Assembly: GCA_024639405.1 (NCBI GenBank)
Contig: JAHEIL010000047.1
Coordinates: 48,911 to 112,910, forward strand
Source of the DNA: Crocinitomicaceae bacterium
Lineage (GTDB): Bacteria; Bacteroidota; Bacteroidia; Flavobacteriales_D; Crocinitomicaceae
DNA length: 64,000 nt
Direction: 5' to 3'
Shown here: positions 50,133 through 59,293 of the stretch, piece by piece
Layout of the letters: each line of letters starts with the position of its first letter
Numbering within the stretch: position 1 is the stretch's first letter
Made by a program: the position numbers and the translations under genes
Notes under the pieces: generated by a model
The model's input: the letters and a program-made list of their open reading frames with translations, nothing else
What the model was told of the DNA's origin: nothing
Databases searched by the model: none

Positions 50133-51514
50133 AATCCTGCAATAGCAAATGTATACGTTAAGCTAGCTTGTTGAACTTTCACCGTGCATTCGATAAATTT
50201 TAAGCGAGCTTGTATAAAAGCCAATTCACGAGCATTGATTAAAAACAACGAACTTTCACCTGAAACGAACAATTGTTTTTCAGCTTCTAATAATAATTGT
50301 GAATCATTCAATGTACGTTCTATAATTTCTAATTGGTTGATGCTATTTGTTAAATCATTTGCAGCTTTTTTAATCTTATTAGTTAAATAGGCTTTGTTGT
50401 TTTCATAACTCAATTTTTCATCTTGCAATTTAAGTTGTGCTAAACCTAATTCTCCACGCTCTTTTCTTAATAATAAAGGCATTTCAAAGGTCACACCCCA
50501 TTTGTAATTATTTGTTGAAAGTCCATTGTAAGGATTGGAACTTATTGGTTCATTGATTAAATTATAATTTAAATTCAATGCAGGCTTAAGTTGCTCTTTC
50601 TTTAAACGATTATCGATTGCTAAACTTTTGATTTTGAAATCATTTAATTGCAAATAAGGGTGGTTTTGAACTAGTGTATCTATTTGAAAATGTGATAAAA
50701 GACGTGATTTTTCTTGTTGAATTAATTTTAAATCAATTGGTTGAGTCAAACTGTCTAACTCTAATGGAACTTGATTTTCTGTCCAAAGAAAGGTTGCCAA
50801 ATTATATGTTGTTGACGTGTAATCTGTTTCATAATTACGCAACAATGATTCACGATTTTGAACTTGAATTTTAGCTTCTACACTATCAATTGGTGGCCTG
50901 TCACCTAAAATTGCTAACTGCTTCACTCCTTCAAATCGATCTGCAGCAAGTTGATATGATTCCATCATAATTTGCTTTGAAAAATAGGCTAAAACCCAGT
51001 TCCAATAAGCATATCCAGCTTCATAAGCTAATTCATTCAATTGTAGGCGTTGCTCACACAAAGTGCTTTTTTGATAGACATTAGCTTTGAACAATTCTGC
51101 TCTTCGCTGATCAATGAATAAACCTTGACCTAAATTCATTGATAATCCTGCATAAACAAGGCCATTTTGAGGCGTTGAATGTTCTTGACTTAAGTAGATG
51201 CCATCGTTCATTTCTAAACCTGTTTTAACTTCAACACCAAACCAAGTAGGAACTTTCAATCCTGCATTTAAATAACTATAATACTGAGAACCATTGTAGT
51301 ATTTTTGACTTAAATCATTGGATAATTTAGGATCAAAACCGCCTTTAGCCTTTAAAACTGAGAAATTACCATAACGTTGTTGAAGTGCTGCTTTTTTTGC
51401 TAAAGGGTGATTTTTAAGCACTAACGAATAAAACGATTCTACCGAAAAAGTACGTTGTGTAAAAACAACTTTTCCCCAAAATAAACTTAACGAAATCAGA
51501 ACGATGTACTTCAT
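50126..51514 (-). CDS. TolC family outer membrane protein
   Basis: Signal peptide, OEP coiled-coil pattern, operon with HlyD and ABC genes. Confidence 0.88.
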   Translation of the reverse strand: MKYIVLISLSLFWGKVVFTQRTFSVESFYSLVLKNHPLAKKAALQQRYGNFSVLKAKGGFDPKLSNDLSQKYYNGSQYYSYLNAGLKVPTWFGVEVKTGLEMNDGIYLSQEHSTPQNGLVYAGLSMNLGQGLFIDQRRAELFKANVYQKSTLCEQRLQLNELAYEAGYAYWNWVLAYFSKQIMMESYQLAADRFEGVKQLAILGDRPPIDSVEAKIQVQNRESLLRNYETDYTSTTYNLATFLWTENQVPLELDSLTQPIDLKLIQQEKSRLLSHFQIDTLVQNHPYLQLNDFKIKSLAIDNRLKKEQLKPALNLNYNLINEPISSNPYNGLSTNNYKWGVTFEMPLLLRKERGELGLAQLKLQDEKLSYENNKAYLTNKIKKAANDLTNSINQLEIIERTLNDSQLLLEAEKQLFVSGESSLFLINARELAFIQARLKFIECTVKVQQASLTYTFAIAGFY

Positions 51515-52851
51515 TTTTTGGATGTTTTAGTTGACTTTTTTTGTTTATAAAACTGTGGTGGAAAACCATTAATTAATCGCCATAATTCATAACCAATTGG
51601 CACGTTATTCAATAGGATGATAGAATTTGTTCCACCACCTACTCGCAAAGCATTTGGCCAAGGTTTTGATTTTTTATTTGGAGCAATTAACACCCTGAAA
51701 CGACCTTCTTCATCAGCAAAATTATCTACAGCAAAAACTTCTCCATCAAATGTTCCATAACTCGCATTCGGCCAACCTGAAAAAACGATTGCAGGCCAAC
51801 CATCAAATTGTAAGCGTGCATGGTCACCTTTTTTCACTAAAGGCAAATCAACTGGCTTAATGTAAATTTCCACTACTAAATCATACACAGAAGGCATAAT
51901 CGTTGCAATTGCTTCACCTTGCTTTATTGTTTCTCCAATTCCACTTGACAAAACTTTTGTTACAACACCATCTTGAGGTGCTAAAACGTAATACATGCCA
52001 TTTCGTATGGAATAATTGGCAACTTTCCCTTGTAATTTTGTGACATCTACTTCTGCTTCATACATGCTTGAAAGAGCAGTAAATTTATCTGATTCAGCTT
52101 TAGACACCTCATCTCTAAATTTTGAAACAACAGCACTGTACTCTACCCTCGCATCCAAAATATCATTTCTACTTTGTAATAATTTTTGTTGCGTAGCTAC
52201 AACATTGGCTTGTGTTCGTTGCAAGGTTAATTTTCTAGTTTCTAATTCTGTTTGTGATTTAAAACCGTCTTTGTATAATTTTTCGAAGCGGTGAAATTGT
52301 TCCTCTGCAATTTTAGCATTGATTTGAGCAGTGTAATATTCGATACTATCTGTTTTAAATTTTAACTGTGTTTGGTTTAACTTTAATTTTGTCTGTTGCA
52401 ATTTCAAGCGACTTTGATCCAACAATGCATCAACTCTAGTATCTAAACTTTTAATTTTATCGGTGTACGAAAGTACTGACAACTCCTTACTTTTTAATTG
52501 TTGTTCTGTTCGATCAATTAAATTAGGATCAAAATAATCATCTTTAATTTCTGAAATAAATAAGATGGTATCGCCCTTTTTAACAATATCGCCATCTTTT
52601 ACAAACCATTTTTCAACTTTTCCTGAAATAACCGTATTAATTGTTTGCGGTTTTTGCTCTGGTCTTAATGTTGATATTTTTCCAGTTGAAGGGATGTTTT
52701 GAGTCCATGGCAACAACATAATAACTACCAATAAAAGCAATAAAACATAAATAGTTCGCTTTAATTTTTTACTCGTTTTTTGAATTTCAACATGATGCAA
52801 AGATGATTGATCTTCGAGTTGAATTTTATTTTCTGGAGATAAATTTAACAT
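51511..52851 (-). CDS. HlyD family secretion/adaptor protein
   Basis: Single TM, GKVEKWFVKDGDIVKKGDTILFISE and YVLAPQDGVVTKVLSSGIGETIKQGE lipoyl halves, long coiled coil. Confidence 0.92.
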   Translation of the reverse strand: MLNLSPENKIQLEDQSSLHHVEIQKTSKKLKRTIYVLLLLLVVIMLLPWTQNIPSTGKISTLRPEQKPQTINTVISGKVEKWFVKDGDIVKKGDTILFISEIKDDYFDPNLIDRTEQQLKSKELSVLSYTDKIKSLDTRVDALLDQSRLKLQQTKLKLNQTQLKFKTDSIEYYTAQINAKIAEEQFHRFEKLYKDGFKSQTELETRKLTLQRTQANVVATQQKLLQSRNDILDARVEYSAVVSKFRDEVSKAESDKFTALSSMYEAEVDVTKLQGKVANYSIRNGMYYVLAPQDGVVTKVLSSGIGETIKQGEAIATIMPSVYDLVVEIYIKPVDLPLVKKGDHARLQFDGWPAIVFSGWPNASYGTFDGEVFAVDNFADEEGRFRVLIAPNKKSKPWPNALRVGGGTNSIILLNNVPIGYELWRLINGFPPQFYKQKKSTKTSKK

Positions 52852-52856
52852 ACCAA

Positions 52857-54548
52857 TTAAAGTTTTGAAAATGATTCGTAATTGCCATCAAAAACAAGTG
52901 TACCTTGTTCAAATTTCACTATTCGATCAGCCATTTTTTGAATTGATTGATCATTACTTGCTATCAATAGAGTCGTGTTGCTCAGTTGTTCAAGGTGAGC
53001 TATTAAGGGTTGTTTTTGATTCTGTGACATTCCAACAGTTGGATCATCTAACAAAAGAAGTCGTGGATTTTTGAGTATTGCTCTAGCATACAATAGCTTT
53101 GTTATGGAATCTTTCGGAATAAAATGGATTTCATTGCTTAATTGTGTCGCATATTTTTCATTGCATTGATTGACAAAATTAGTCATACCCAATAGTTCCA
53201 TTATAGTAGCGATTTCTGACAATTCCACAGAATGATTTCCAAAACGAATATTATCTTCCAATGAAACATCAATGAGTTGATCACTTGCTAAAACAGTTCC
53301 AATTTGACTTCTTAACTCGTGAGTATTTAAATTCTCAAGCGGAAGATTATCTAAAGTAATCATACCAGACTGTTTTTCGCAAATTCCAGTCAATAAATAA
53401 AACAATGAATTTACTGTTAAGCTTGTGTCAGCGACAATACAAACTCGTTCATTTGGTTGAACTGAGAACGAAACTGAATTTAAACTTTTTTCCGTGAATA
53501 TGGAAGATTGAAAATTAAGTCCTTGAACATCAATTGCCATTCCTTTGTTAGTTGTCTTATCCAATACTGCTCCGTGATATCTTTCAAGTGGAATATCGGT
53601 TGCTTGACCAATTTTTTCTGTTGATGTAAACACATCGTATATAATATCCAAACTAATGATCAGTTTTTCAACAGAAGACAATACCAATAAAATAATGATT
53701 TCAGAAGCAACAAATTGTCCAATGTTTAATTGTTGATTGATCACCAACAAACCACCTACAATTAATAATGCTAATGCGATCATGATTTTGAATACAATTA
53801 AAAAAGTATATTGCTTTACTAAAACTTTAAAATGTTTGTCGCGTGCACCCAGATAATTGTGTAAAAATCCATTTGCTTTATCCACATTGTAAGCGTTTTG
53901 AGCCGACATTTTAAAACTAATTTTAGCATTCGCTATGTTTGACAACCAGCTTGCAATCTTATACTTATGAGATGATTCTTTCAAACTTGTTTCATAGCCT
54001 TCTTTAGAAGTCAATCGAACAATCAAATACAACATAAGTAATAAAAGAATTCCCAAAAAGATAAAGAAACTATGGTAAAACGATAACAACACAAGTCCAA
54101 ATACGATTTGAAGTGAAGCAGCTGTAAAATCAATTAATAATTTTGAAATTCCTTTTTGCAAAGTAACAGTATCAAAAAAGCGATTCGTTAAATCACCCGC
54201 ATTCAATTTCAACGTTTCCACCAATTTCATTTGTGGAATTCTTGCCGCAAATTCAAACGTTGATCGTGTAAAAATTCGTTGTTGTAAATTTTCAGTAATT
54301 CTAAGCTGATAAATCGTTAAAATTCCTGAAAATCCAATTGCTAATGAAACCAATAAAACTAATACTAGCCAGGAAGCACTTATTTGACCTAATTGAATAA
54401 AATTAATAATCATTTGTATACCCAAAGGCAATCCCAAAGACAAAATTCCGCTCAAAATCGCAAACAAATAAATGTTCTTTATTTCAGAAGAATCAGGTTT
54501 TAACAAATTAAAAAACCGTTTAAAAATGGATACATTAGACGTTGTCAT
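52857..54548 (-). CDS. type I ABC-exporter-like protein with degenerate nucleotide-binding domain
   Basis: ABC TM domain plus NBD-like domain, but Walker A, Q-loop, LSGGQ and H-loop positions are replaced. Confidence 0.85.
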   Translation of the reverse strand: MTTSNVSIFKRFFNLLKPDSSEIKNIYLFAILSGILSLGLPLGIQMIINFIQLGQISASWLVLVLLVSLAIGFSGILTIYQLRITENLQQRIFTRSTFEFAARIPQMKLVETLKLNAGDLTNRFFDTVTLQKGISKLLIDFTAASLQIVFGLVLLSFYHSFFIFLGILLLLMLYLIVRLTSKEGYETSLKESSHKYKIASWLSNIANAKISFKMSAQNAYNVDKANGFLHNYLGARDKHFKVLVKQYTFLIVFKIMIALALLIVGGLLVINQQLNIGQFVASEIIILLVLSSVEKLIISLDIIYDVFTSTEKIGQATDIPLERYHGAVLDKTTNKGMAIDVQGLNFQSSIFTEKSLNSVSFSVQPNERVCIVADTSLTVNSLFYLLTGICEKQSGMITLDNLPLENLNTHELRSQIGTVLASDQLIDVSLEDNIRFGNHSVELSEIATIMELLGMTNFVNQCNEKYATQLSNEIHFIPKDSITKLLYARAILKNPRLLLLDDPTVGMSQNQKQPLIAHLEQLSNTTLLIASNDQSIQKMADRIVKFEQGTLVFDGNYESFSKL

Positions 54549-55221
54549 GTTGAATGGTCTTAAAAATTAATTCTTGATAAAATAGTTCTACGAAGTCTTT
54601 TTCAACCTCTGAATTGGTCAATTTAGGTAAGTGTTCAGCAAAAAAATGCTGTTGGTTACTTCCTTCAATCATTGAAGTTACCAACATATTCGGAAATTTA
54701 TAGGATGGCGCAATTTCAATAATAATACTTGCAACATTTTCTACTACGTTTTTATAGAGTGCAAAAACACCATTTTTATTTTCACTGTCGACATCCTTTG
54801 TTTGAATGACTTTTGACGCTTCATTGATTACCAATTTTTTAAGCAATAACTCGTTCATCAAAATATTTTCCTTTTGTGGATTCGGAATGGTCGTTAAAAT
54901 ATGTATCGCTTTTTGAAGTTTTAGTAAGGGATCAGAAATGTTAGATGTTTCAAACAATAAGCGTGTCGCAATACAACTCCAATACCAATTTATTAAATAA
55001 AGTAAAAGCTTGTGTTTGCTTTCAAAATATCGGTAAATGGTCGCTTCTGTAGTTGCTATTGTTAATGCTAATTTTTTAAATGTGAATTTTTCAAATCCAA
55101 CTTCATTGATAAAAAGAATACTTTCATTCAATATTTTTTGACCAATAACAGATGTTGATGGATCTTTTAAAAAAAGTTTCTCATTAATTGGAATTTTAAG
55201 TTGATGAAATATTGCATCCAT
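54535..55221 (-). CDS. TetR family transcriptional regulator
   Basis: ILNESILFINEVGFEKFTFKKLALTIATTEATIYRYFESKHKLLLYLI HTH. Confidence 0.9.
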   Translation of the reverse strand: MDAIFHQLKIPINEKLFLKDPSTSVIGQKILNESILFINEVGFEKFTFKKLALTIATTEATIYRYFESKHKLLLYLINWYWSCIATRLLFETSNISDPLLKLQKAIHILTTIPNPQKENILMNELLLKKLVINEASKVIQTKDVDSENKNGVFALYKNVVENVASIIIEIAPSYKFPNMLVTSMIEGSNQQHFFAEHLPKLTNSEVEKDFVELFYQELIFKTIQHDNV

Positions 55222-55223
55222 AA

Positions 55224-55259
55224 AATAGTATTTCTTGCAAATATAATAGTAATACTATT
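55224..55259 (-). promoter_or_regulatory. candidate TetR operator overlapping promoter
   Basis: 15-bp perfect palindrome AATAGTA-a-TACTATT (55245-55259), further AATAGTATT (55224-55232), minus-strand TATATTTG between. Confidence 0.6.
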
Positions 55260-55290
55260 AAAAATGATATTTTTACTTTTTTTAACAAAA

Positions 55291-55318
55291 AAAAAGCTTC
55301 GAAAAATCGAAGCTTTTT
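55291..55318. terminator. rho-independent terminator downstream of TetR-ABC upstream region / mdh
   Basis: AAAAAGCTTCGA-AAAA-TCGAAGCTTTTT; minus-strand T-run; follows mdh. Confidence 0.88.
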
Positions 55319-55336
55319 AAAAATAGGAAGATTGAA

Positions 55337-56269
55337 TTAGTTATTCATATTATCTAAAACATCCATAACACCTTTTACTGCAACTGCTGATTCTTCCAAC
55401 AATGCTTTTTCTTCAGTGTTTAAGTCTAATTCAATAATTCGTTCGATACCGTTTTTCCCTAAAACTACAGGAACACCTAAATAGATATCTTTCATACCAT
55501 ATTCACCTTGTAACCAAGCACAAACTGGGAAGATTCTTTTTTGATCACGGATAATAGCTTCAACCATTTGCGCTGCTGCTGCTCCTGGAGCGTACCATGC
55601 AGAAGTCCCTAATAATTTAACGATCTCTCCACCGCCAAATTTAGTACGTTCAATAATTTCATCTAATTTTTCTTTAGAAATCAATTCAGTAACTGGAATC
55701 CCAGAAACTGTAGTATATCTAGGAAGTGGAACCATTGTGTCTCCATGTCCACCCATCAATACAGCTTGAATATCTTTTGGCGATACATTTAATTCAGTAG
55801 CTAAAAATGCTCTGTATCTTGCCGTATCCAATACACCTGCCATACCAAATACTTTGTTTGGATCAATTTTAGCATTTAAGTATGCGCAATAAGTCATAAC
55901 ATCTAATGGATTAGACACTATAACGATAATTGCATTTGGAGAATGTTTAACGATGTTTTCAGTAACTGTTTTTACGATTCCAGCGTTTGTTGCGATTAAG
56001 TCATCACGAGACATACCTGGTTTTCTCGGTAAACCTGAAGTAATTACTACAACGTCAGAATTTGCCGTTTTAGAATAATCATTTGTAGAACCTGTTGTAC
56101 GAGAATCATACAAATTGATTGGTGAAGTTTGCCAAATATCCAAAGCTTTTCCTTCAGCAAATCCTTCTTTAATATCCAACAAAACGATTTCGTTGGCAAT
56201 TTCTCTTTGAGCTAAAACGTCAGCACATGTTGCTCCTACGTTTCCTGCTCCTACTACTGTTACTTTCAT
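55337..56269 (-). CDS. mdh: malate dehydrogenase
   Basis: KVTVVGAGNVGATCADVLAQ, GLPRKPGMSRDDLI, GGHGDTMVPLPRY. Confidence 0.97.
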   Translation of the reverse strand: MKVTVVGAGNVGATCADVLAQREIANEIVLLDIKEGFAEGKALDIWQTSPINLYDSRTTGSTNDYSKTANSDVVVITSGLPRKPGMSRDDLIATNAGIVKTVTENIVKHSPNAIIVIVSNPLDVMTYCAYLNAKIDPNKVFGMAGVLDTARYRAFLATELNVSPKDIQAVLMGGHGDTMVPLPRYTTVSGIPVTELISKEKLDEIIERTKFGGGEIVKLLGTSAWYAPGAAAAQMVEAIIRDQKRIFPVCAWLQGEYGMKDIYLGVPVVLGKNGIERIIELDLNTEEKALLEESAVAVKGVMDVLDNMNN

Positions 56270-56428
56270 TCTTTATAAATTGGTTGATGAAATCATGAAT
56301 TTTACGCCACAAAATTAATACTTAATCCTTAATAAAATGGTTAAATTGTTGAGAAAATGAATATTTTTAGTGAAAATTTAAAAAAAAGGCAACGCATACA
56401 TTAAATTGTCGTTTATAAAGTAATAATT

Positions 56429-57007
56429 GTGAAAAGTAAAGAAGAATTAAAAGTGATTATTGAGGGATGTGCGCAAAAAAATCGCCGTTCACAAGAAGCA
56501 TTATTTAAACTTTTTTACGGAAAATTATTACCTGTTTGTATGCGTTACATGCCTGACAAAGATAGTGCTCAAGATGTTTTACAAATTGGTTTTATTAAAG
56601 TATTTGACAAAATAGCGTTGTTTGATTTTAGAGGTTCTTTTGAAGGTTGGATAAAGCGAATCATTGTCAATACAGCAATAGATGAAATACGAAAAAAAAA
56701 TAAAAATGTATTTACAACGGATGTAGAGCGTGATTTCAAATTTGAAAAAACGAATCCAGCTGAAGAACATGATTTAGGTGATTTTGAGCGTTTAAAAGCT
56801 GAACTAGCAATTCAAGCAATTCAACAACTTTCACCAGCTTACCGTTCTGTTTTTAATTTATATGTGGTTGAAGAATACACTCACAAAGAAATTGCAGAAA
56901 TATTAGGTATAAGTGAAGGAACATCAAAATCAAATTATTCGAAAGCTAAACAAAATTTACAACGCATATTAGCTGCTAAATACGCTAAACTAGATGATTA
57001 TGAATGA
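56429..57007 (+). CDS. RNA polymerase ECF-type sigma factor
   Basis: RYMPDKDSAQDVLQIGFIKVFDKI, FEGWIKRIIVNTAIDEIRK, YTHKEIAEILGISEGTSKSNYSKAKQNL; GTG start. Confidence 0.95.
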   Translation: MKSKEELKVIIEGCAQKNRRSQEALFKLFYGKLLPVCMRYMPDKDSAQDVLQIGFIKVFDKIALFDFRGSFEGWIKRIIVNTAIDEIRKKNKNVFTTDVERDFKFEKTNPAEEHDLGDFERLKAELAIQAIQQLSPAYRSVFNLYVVEEYTHKEIAEILGISEGTSKSNYSKAKQNLQRILAAKYAKLDDYE

Positions 57008-58217
57008 TCAATTTGATAAAAAAATTAAAGAAACATTAGAAGGATATGAACTTCCTTATGATGCTGGTGCTTGGGATCAGTTAAATGGTAAAATGAATCG
57101 CACATCTCTTTTGAAAAAAGGAATAATATCAGCTACTTTACTTTCATTTTTTATTATCGGAGGAATTTATTTATTCAATTCAAATTCATCTAAAATTCTT
57201 TTAAAACCAACTCAAGATTTATCTTCTGTTCAAAAATCTACTTCAAAAAATAATACATTATCAAAATCTAACTCTGTTATTTTATCCAAAAACGAAAAGA
57301 ATACTTCGGTTTCAAATCAATTTATTATTGAAAAGAAAACCAACATTTTACACGAAATCAAACCTGAAGTTTCCATTCAACCAGAGTTACTTCCATCATT
57401 AATTGGAAATCCTATTACAATCCTATCCAATCAAGAAAACAATCCAATCAATTCAATTCCTACTATACAAGTATCATCAACAGAACCAAACTTAATGATG
57501 CCTTCTAAAGTTTGTTTGGGTGATGAAATTCACTTTAATTATTTAAGTGACAACGATTTTTGGATTGTTGACCCAACTGGAAGTAAGACTATATTTAATT
57601 CAACTTTTATGCCTCAAATGGAAGGTAAATTCTCTGTCATTTCAAGAGAAAAAACAATGGGTTCATTTACAGTCTTACCTTCTCCTAAAATTGATTTTTC
57701 AATACACGACGATGATAAATACGAAAATGGATTACCAATCGCTAAGTGTTCAGCAAGTGGAAACGCATCTGTTTTCAATTGGAATATAAACGCTAAAAAA
57801 TATAGTGGTACAGAATGTCAAGTTCACTTATTTCAAAAAGGAATTTATCCAATTAAACTAAGTGCTCAAAATTCGTCAGGTTGTATCACTGAAATAACCA
57901 AAGAAATTACGATTGAATCTGATTACAACTTATTAGCTGCAACAGCATTTGATTTGCAATCACGTGACAAACGCAACAACACCTTTATTCCTTTTGCTTT
58001 AACTGTTCGATCTGTAGATTTCTCTATGATCATAATCGATCCAAAAGACGGTGCAATCCTATTTGAAACAACTGATGCCTCAAATCCTTGGACAGGAATT
58101 GACAAAAGAACTGGTCAATTGGTGGAAACAAACAAACCTTTCATTTGGAAAGTTATTCTGAAAAATCCCGAACAAGGAGAAAAAGCTGACTATAAAGGTG
58201 TAATTACGCGTATCTAA
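56994..58217 (+). CDS. anti-sigma-like TM protein with PKD-like and CHU_C-like (gliding-associated C-terminal) domains
   Basis: About 35-aa cytosolic N-terminus, TM helix SATLLSFFIIGGIYLF, PKD-like repeats, C-terminal ALTVRSVDFSMIIIDPKDGAILFETTDASNPWTGIDKRTGQLVETNKPFIWKVILKNPEQGEKADYKGVITRI. Confidence 0.75.
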   Translation: MIMNDQFDKKIKETLEGYELPYDAGAWDQLNGKMNRTSLLKKGIISATLLSFFIIGGIYLFNSNSSKILLKPTQDLSSVQKSTSKNNTLSKSNSVILSKNEKNTSVSNQFIIEKKTNILHEIKPEVSIQPELLPSLIGNPITILSNQENNPINSIPTIQVSSTEPNLMMPSKVCLGDEIHFNYLSDNDFWIVDPTGSKTIFNSTFMPQMEGKFSVISREKTMGSFTVLPSPKIDFSIHDDDKYENGLPIAKCSASGNASVFNWNINAKKYSGTECQVHLFQKGIYPIKLSAQNSSGCITEITKEITIESDYNLLAATAFDLQSRDKRNNTFIPFALTVRSVDFSMIIIDPKDGAILFETTDASNPWTGIDKRTGQLVETNKPFIWKVILKNPEQGEKADYKGVITRI

Positions 58218-59171
58218 TCAATCTTTAAAATTCTTCATTTTATAAGAAATCCCAATTCCCAAAACAGATTTAAACTGGGTTCTAGGTCCAACTTGTCCAT
58301 TTGCATCGCGAATATTGATGTCATCGTCATAAATTACTGACCATTGTAAAGATGCTGAAAACCATGAATTGACTTTAAATGTAAACAATGCTTCTGCATT
58401 GACATCTAAATTTTGAGGATGGTTCACGTAATTACTAAACAATTCAAACTTCGATTTTAAATCAATGTTTTTAGCCACCGTTTTATTGAATTTTATTTTC
58501 AAATATGCTCCAAACTCACCTCTAAAACGTTTTCCAGCTGTCAACACATTACCTAAACCATCAAAGGTTGCTTTCTCAACACCAAAAGCTCCTGCATTTG
58601 CTAAAAGTTGATCATTCACAAACGTCATTTTAGAAGCAAAAGGTGAAGTAAATACAGAAAAATTATCGCTTTTTATATAGTCAATTCCCAATGCAGCACT
58701 TACATATCCAGGAGCCATAAAGGTCGATATTCGAATGGAATCATTTGGATAAGAGAATCCATTCAGCAATTGTGTTTTAAATCCTCCAATAAATGATATA
58801 TAAACGTGATTTTTTATTTTCATTCCTAAATTAGATGCTATATCTATTTTATCATCCGTTTTTTGTAAGGTTTCTGTAGTTCCTTTTTCGATGTATTGCA
58901 TTCCACCCAAAGCCAACGCAAAATCATTTGTCCATTTCACATTATTTTTAGTGTATGTTGCACTTGCTGAAATTGTCCCTAATAAAGAAACATTGTTTCG
59001 ACCTCCTGCATTCCAATTCACAAACGATGATTGTGAACCATTTAATCCATAAATAGCTTTTAATTTCCAGAATTTTGGAACAATTGAATCTTTTTTGATA
59101 AGACTATCACCAACTTGAGAAAAACTAACTAAAACAGACACGAATGATATTAAAATGAGAATTGATTTCAT
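58218..59171 (-). CDS. DUF3078 outer-membrane beta-barrel-like protein
   Basis: Signal peptide, WKLKAIYGLNGSQSSFVNWNAGGRNNVSLLGTISASATYTK. Confidence 0.85.
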   Translation of the reverse strand: MKSILILISFVSVLVSFSQVGDSLIKKDSIVPKFWKLKAIYGLNGSQSSFVNWNAGGRNNVSLLGTISASATYTKNNVKWTNDFALALGGMQYIEKGTTETLQKTDDKIDIASNLGMKIKNHVYISFIGGFKTQLLNGFSYPNDSIRISTFMAPGYVSAALGIDYIKSDNFSVFTSPFASKMTFVNDQLLANAGAFGVEKATFDGLGNVLTAGKRFRGEFGAYLKIKFNKTVAKNIDLKSKFELFSNYVNHPQNLDVNAEALFTFKVNSWFSASLQWSVIYDDDINIRDANGQVGPRTQFKSVLGIGISYKMKNFKD

Positions 59172-59293
59172 GGTATAAAATATTAGGCTGCAAATTTCAC
59201 ATTTCCAATTTATTTATAAAAGGTATTCTTCATTTTTTTTGAAATAAATGGATACTTTTTACTAATTTCGTTGAAAATTTAACTTATAAAATC

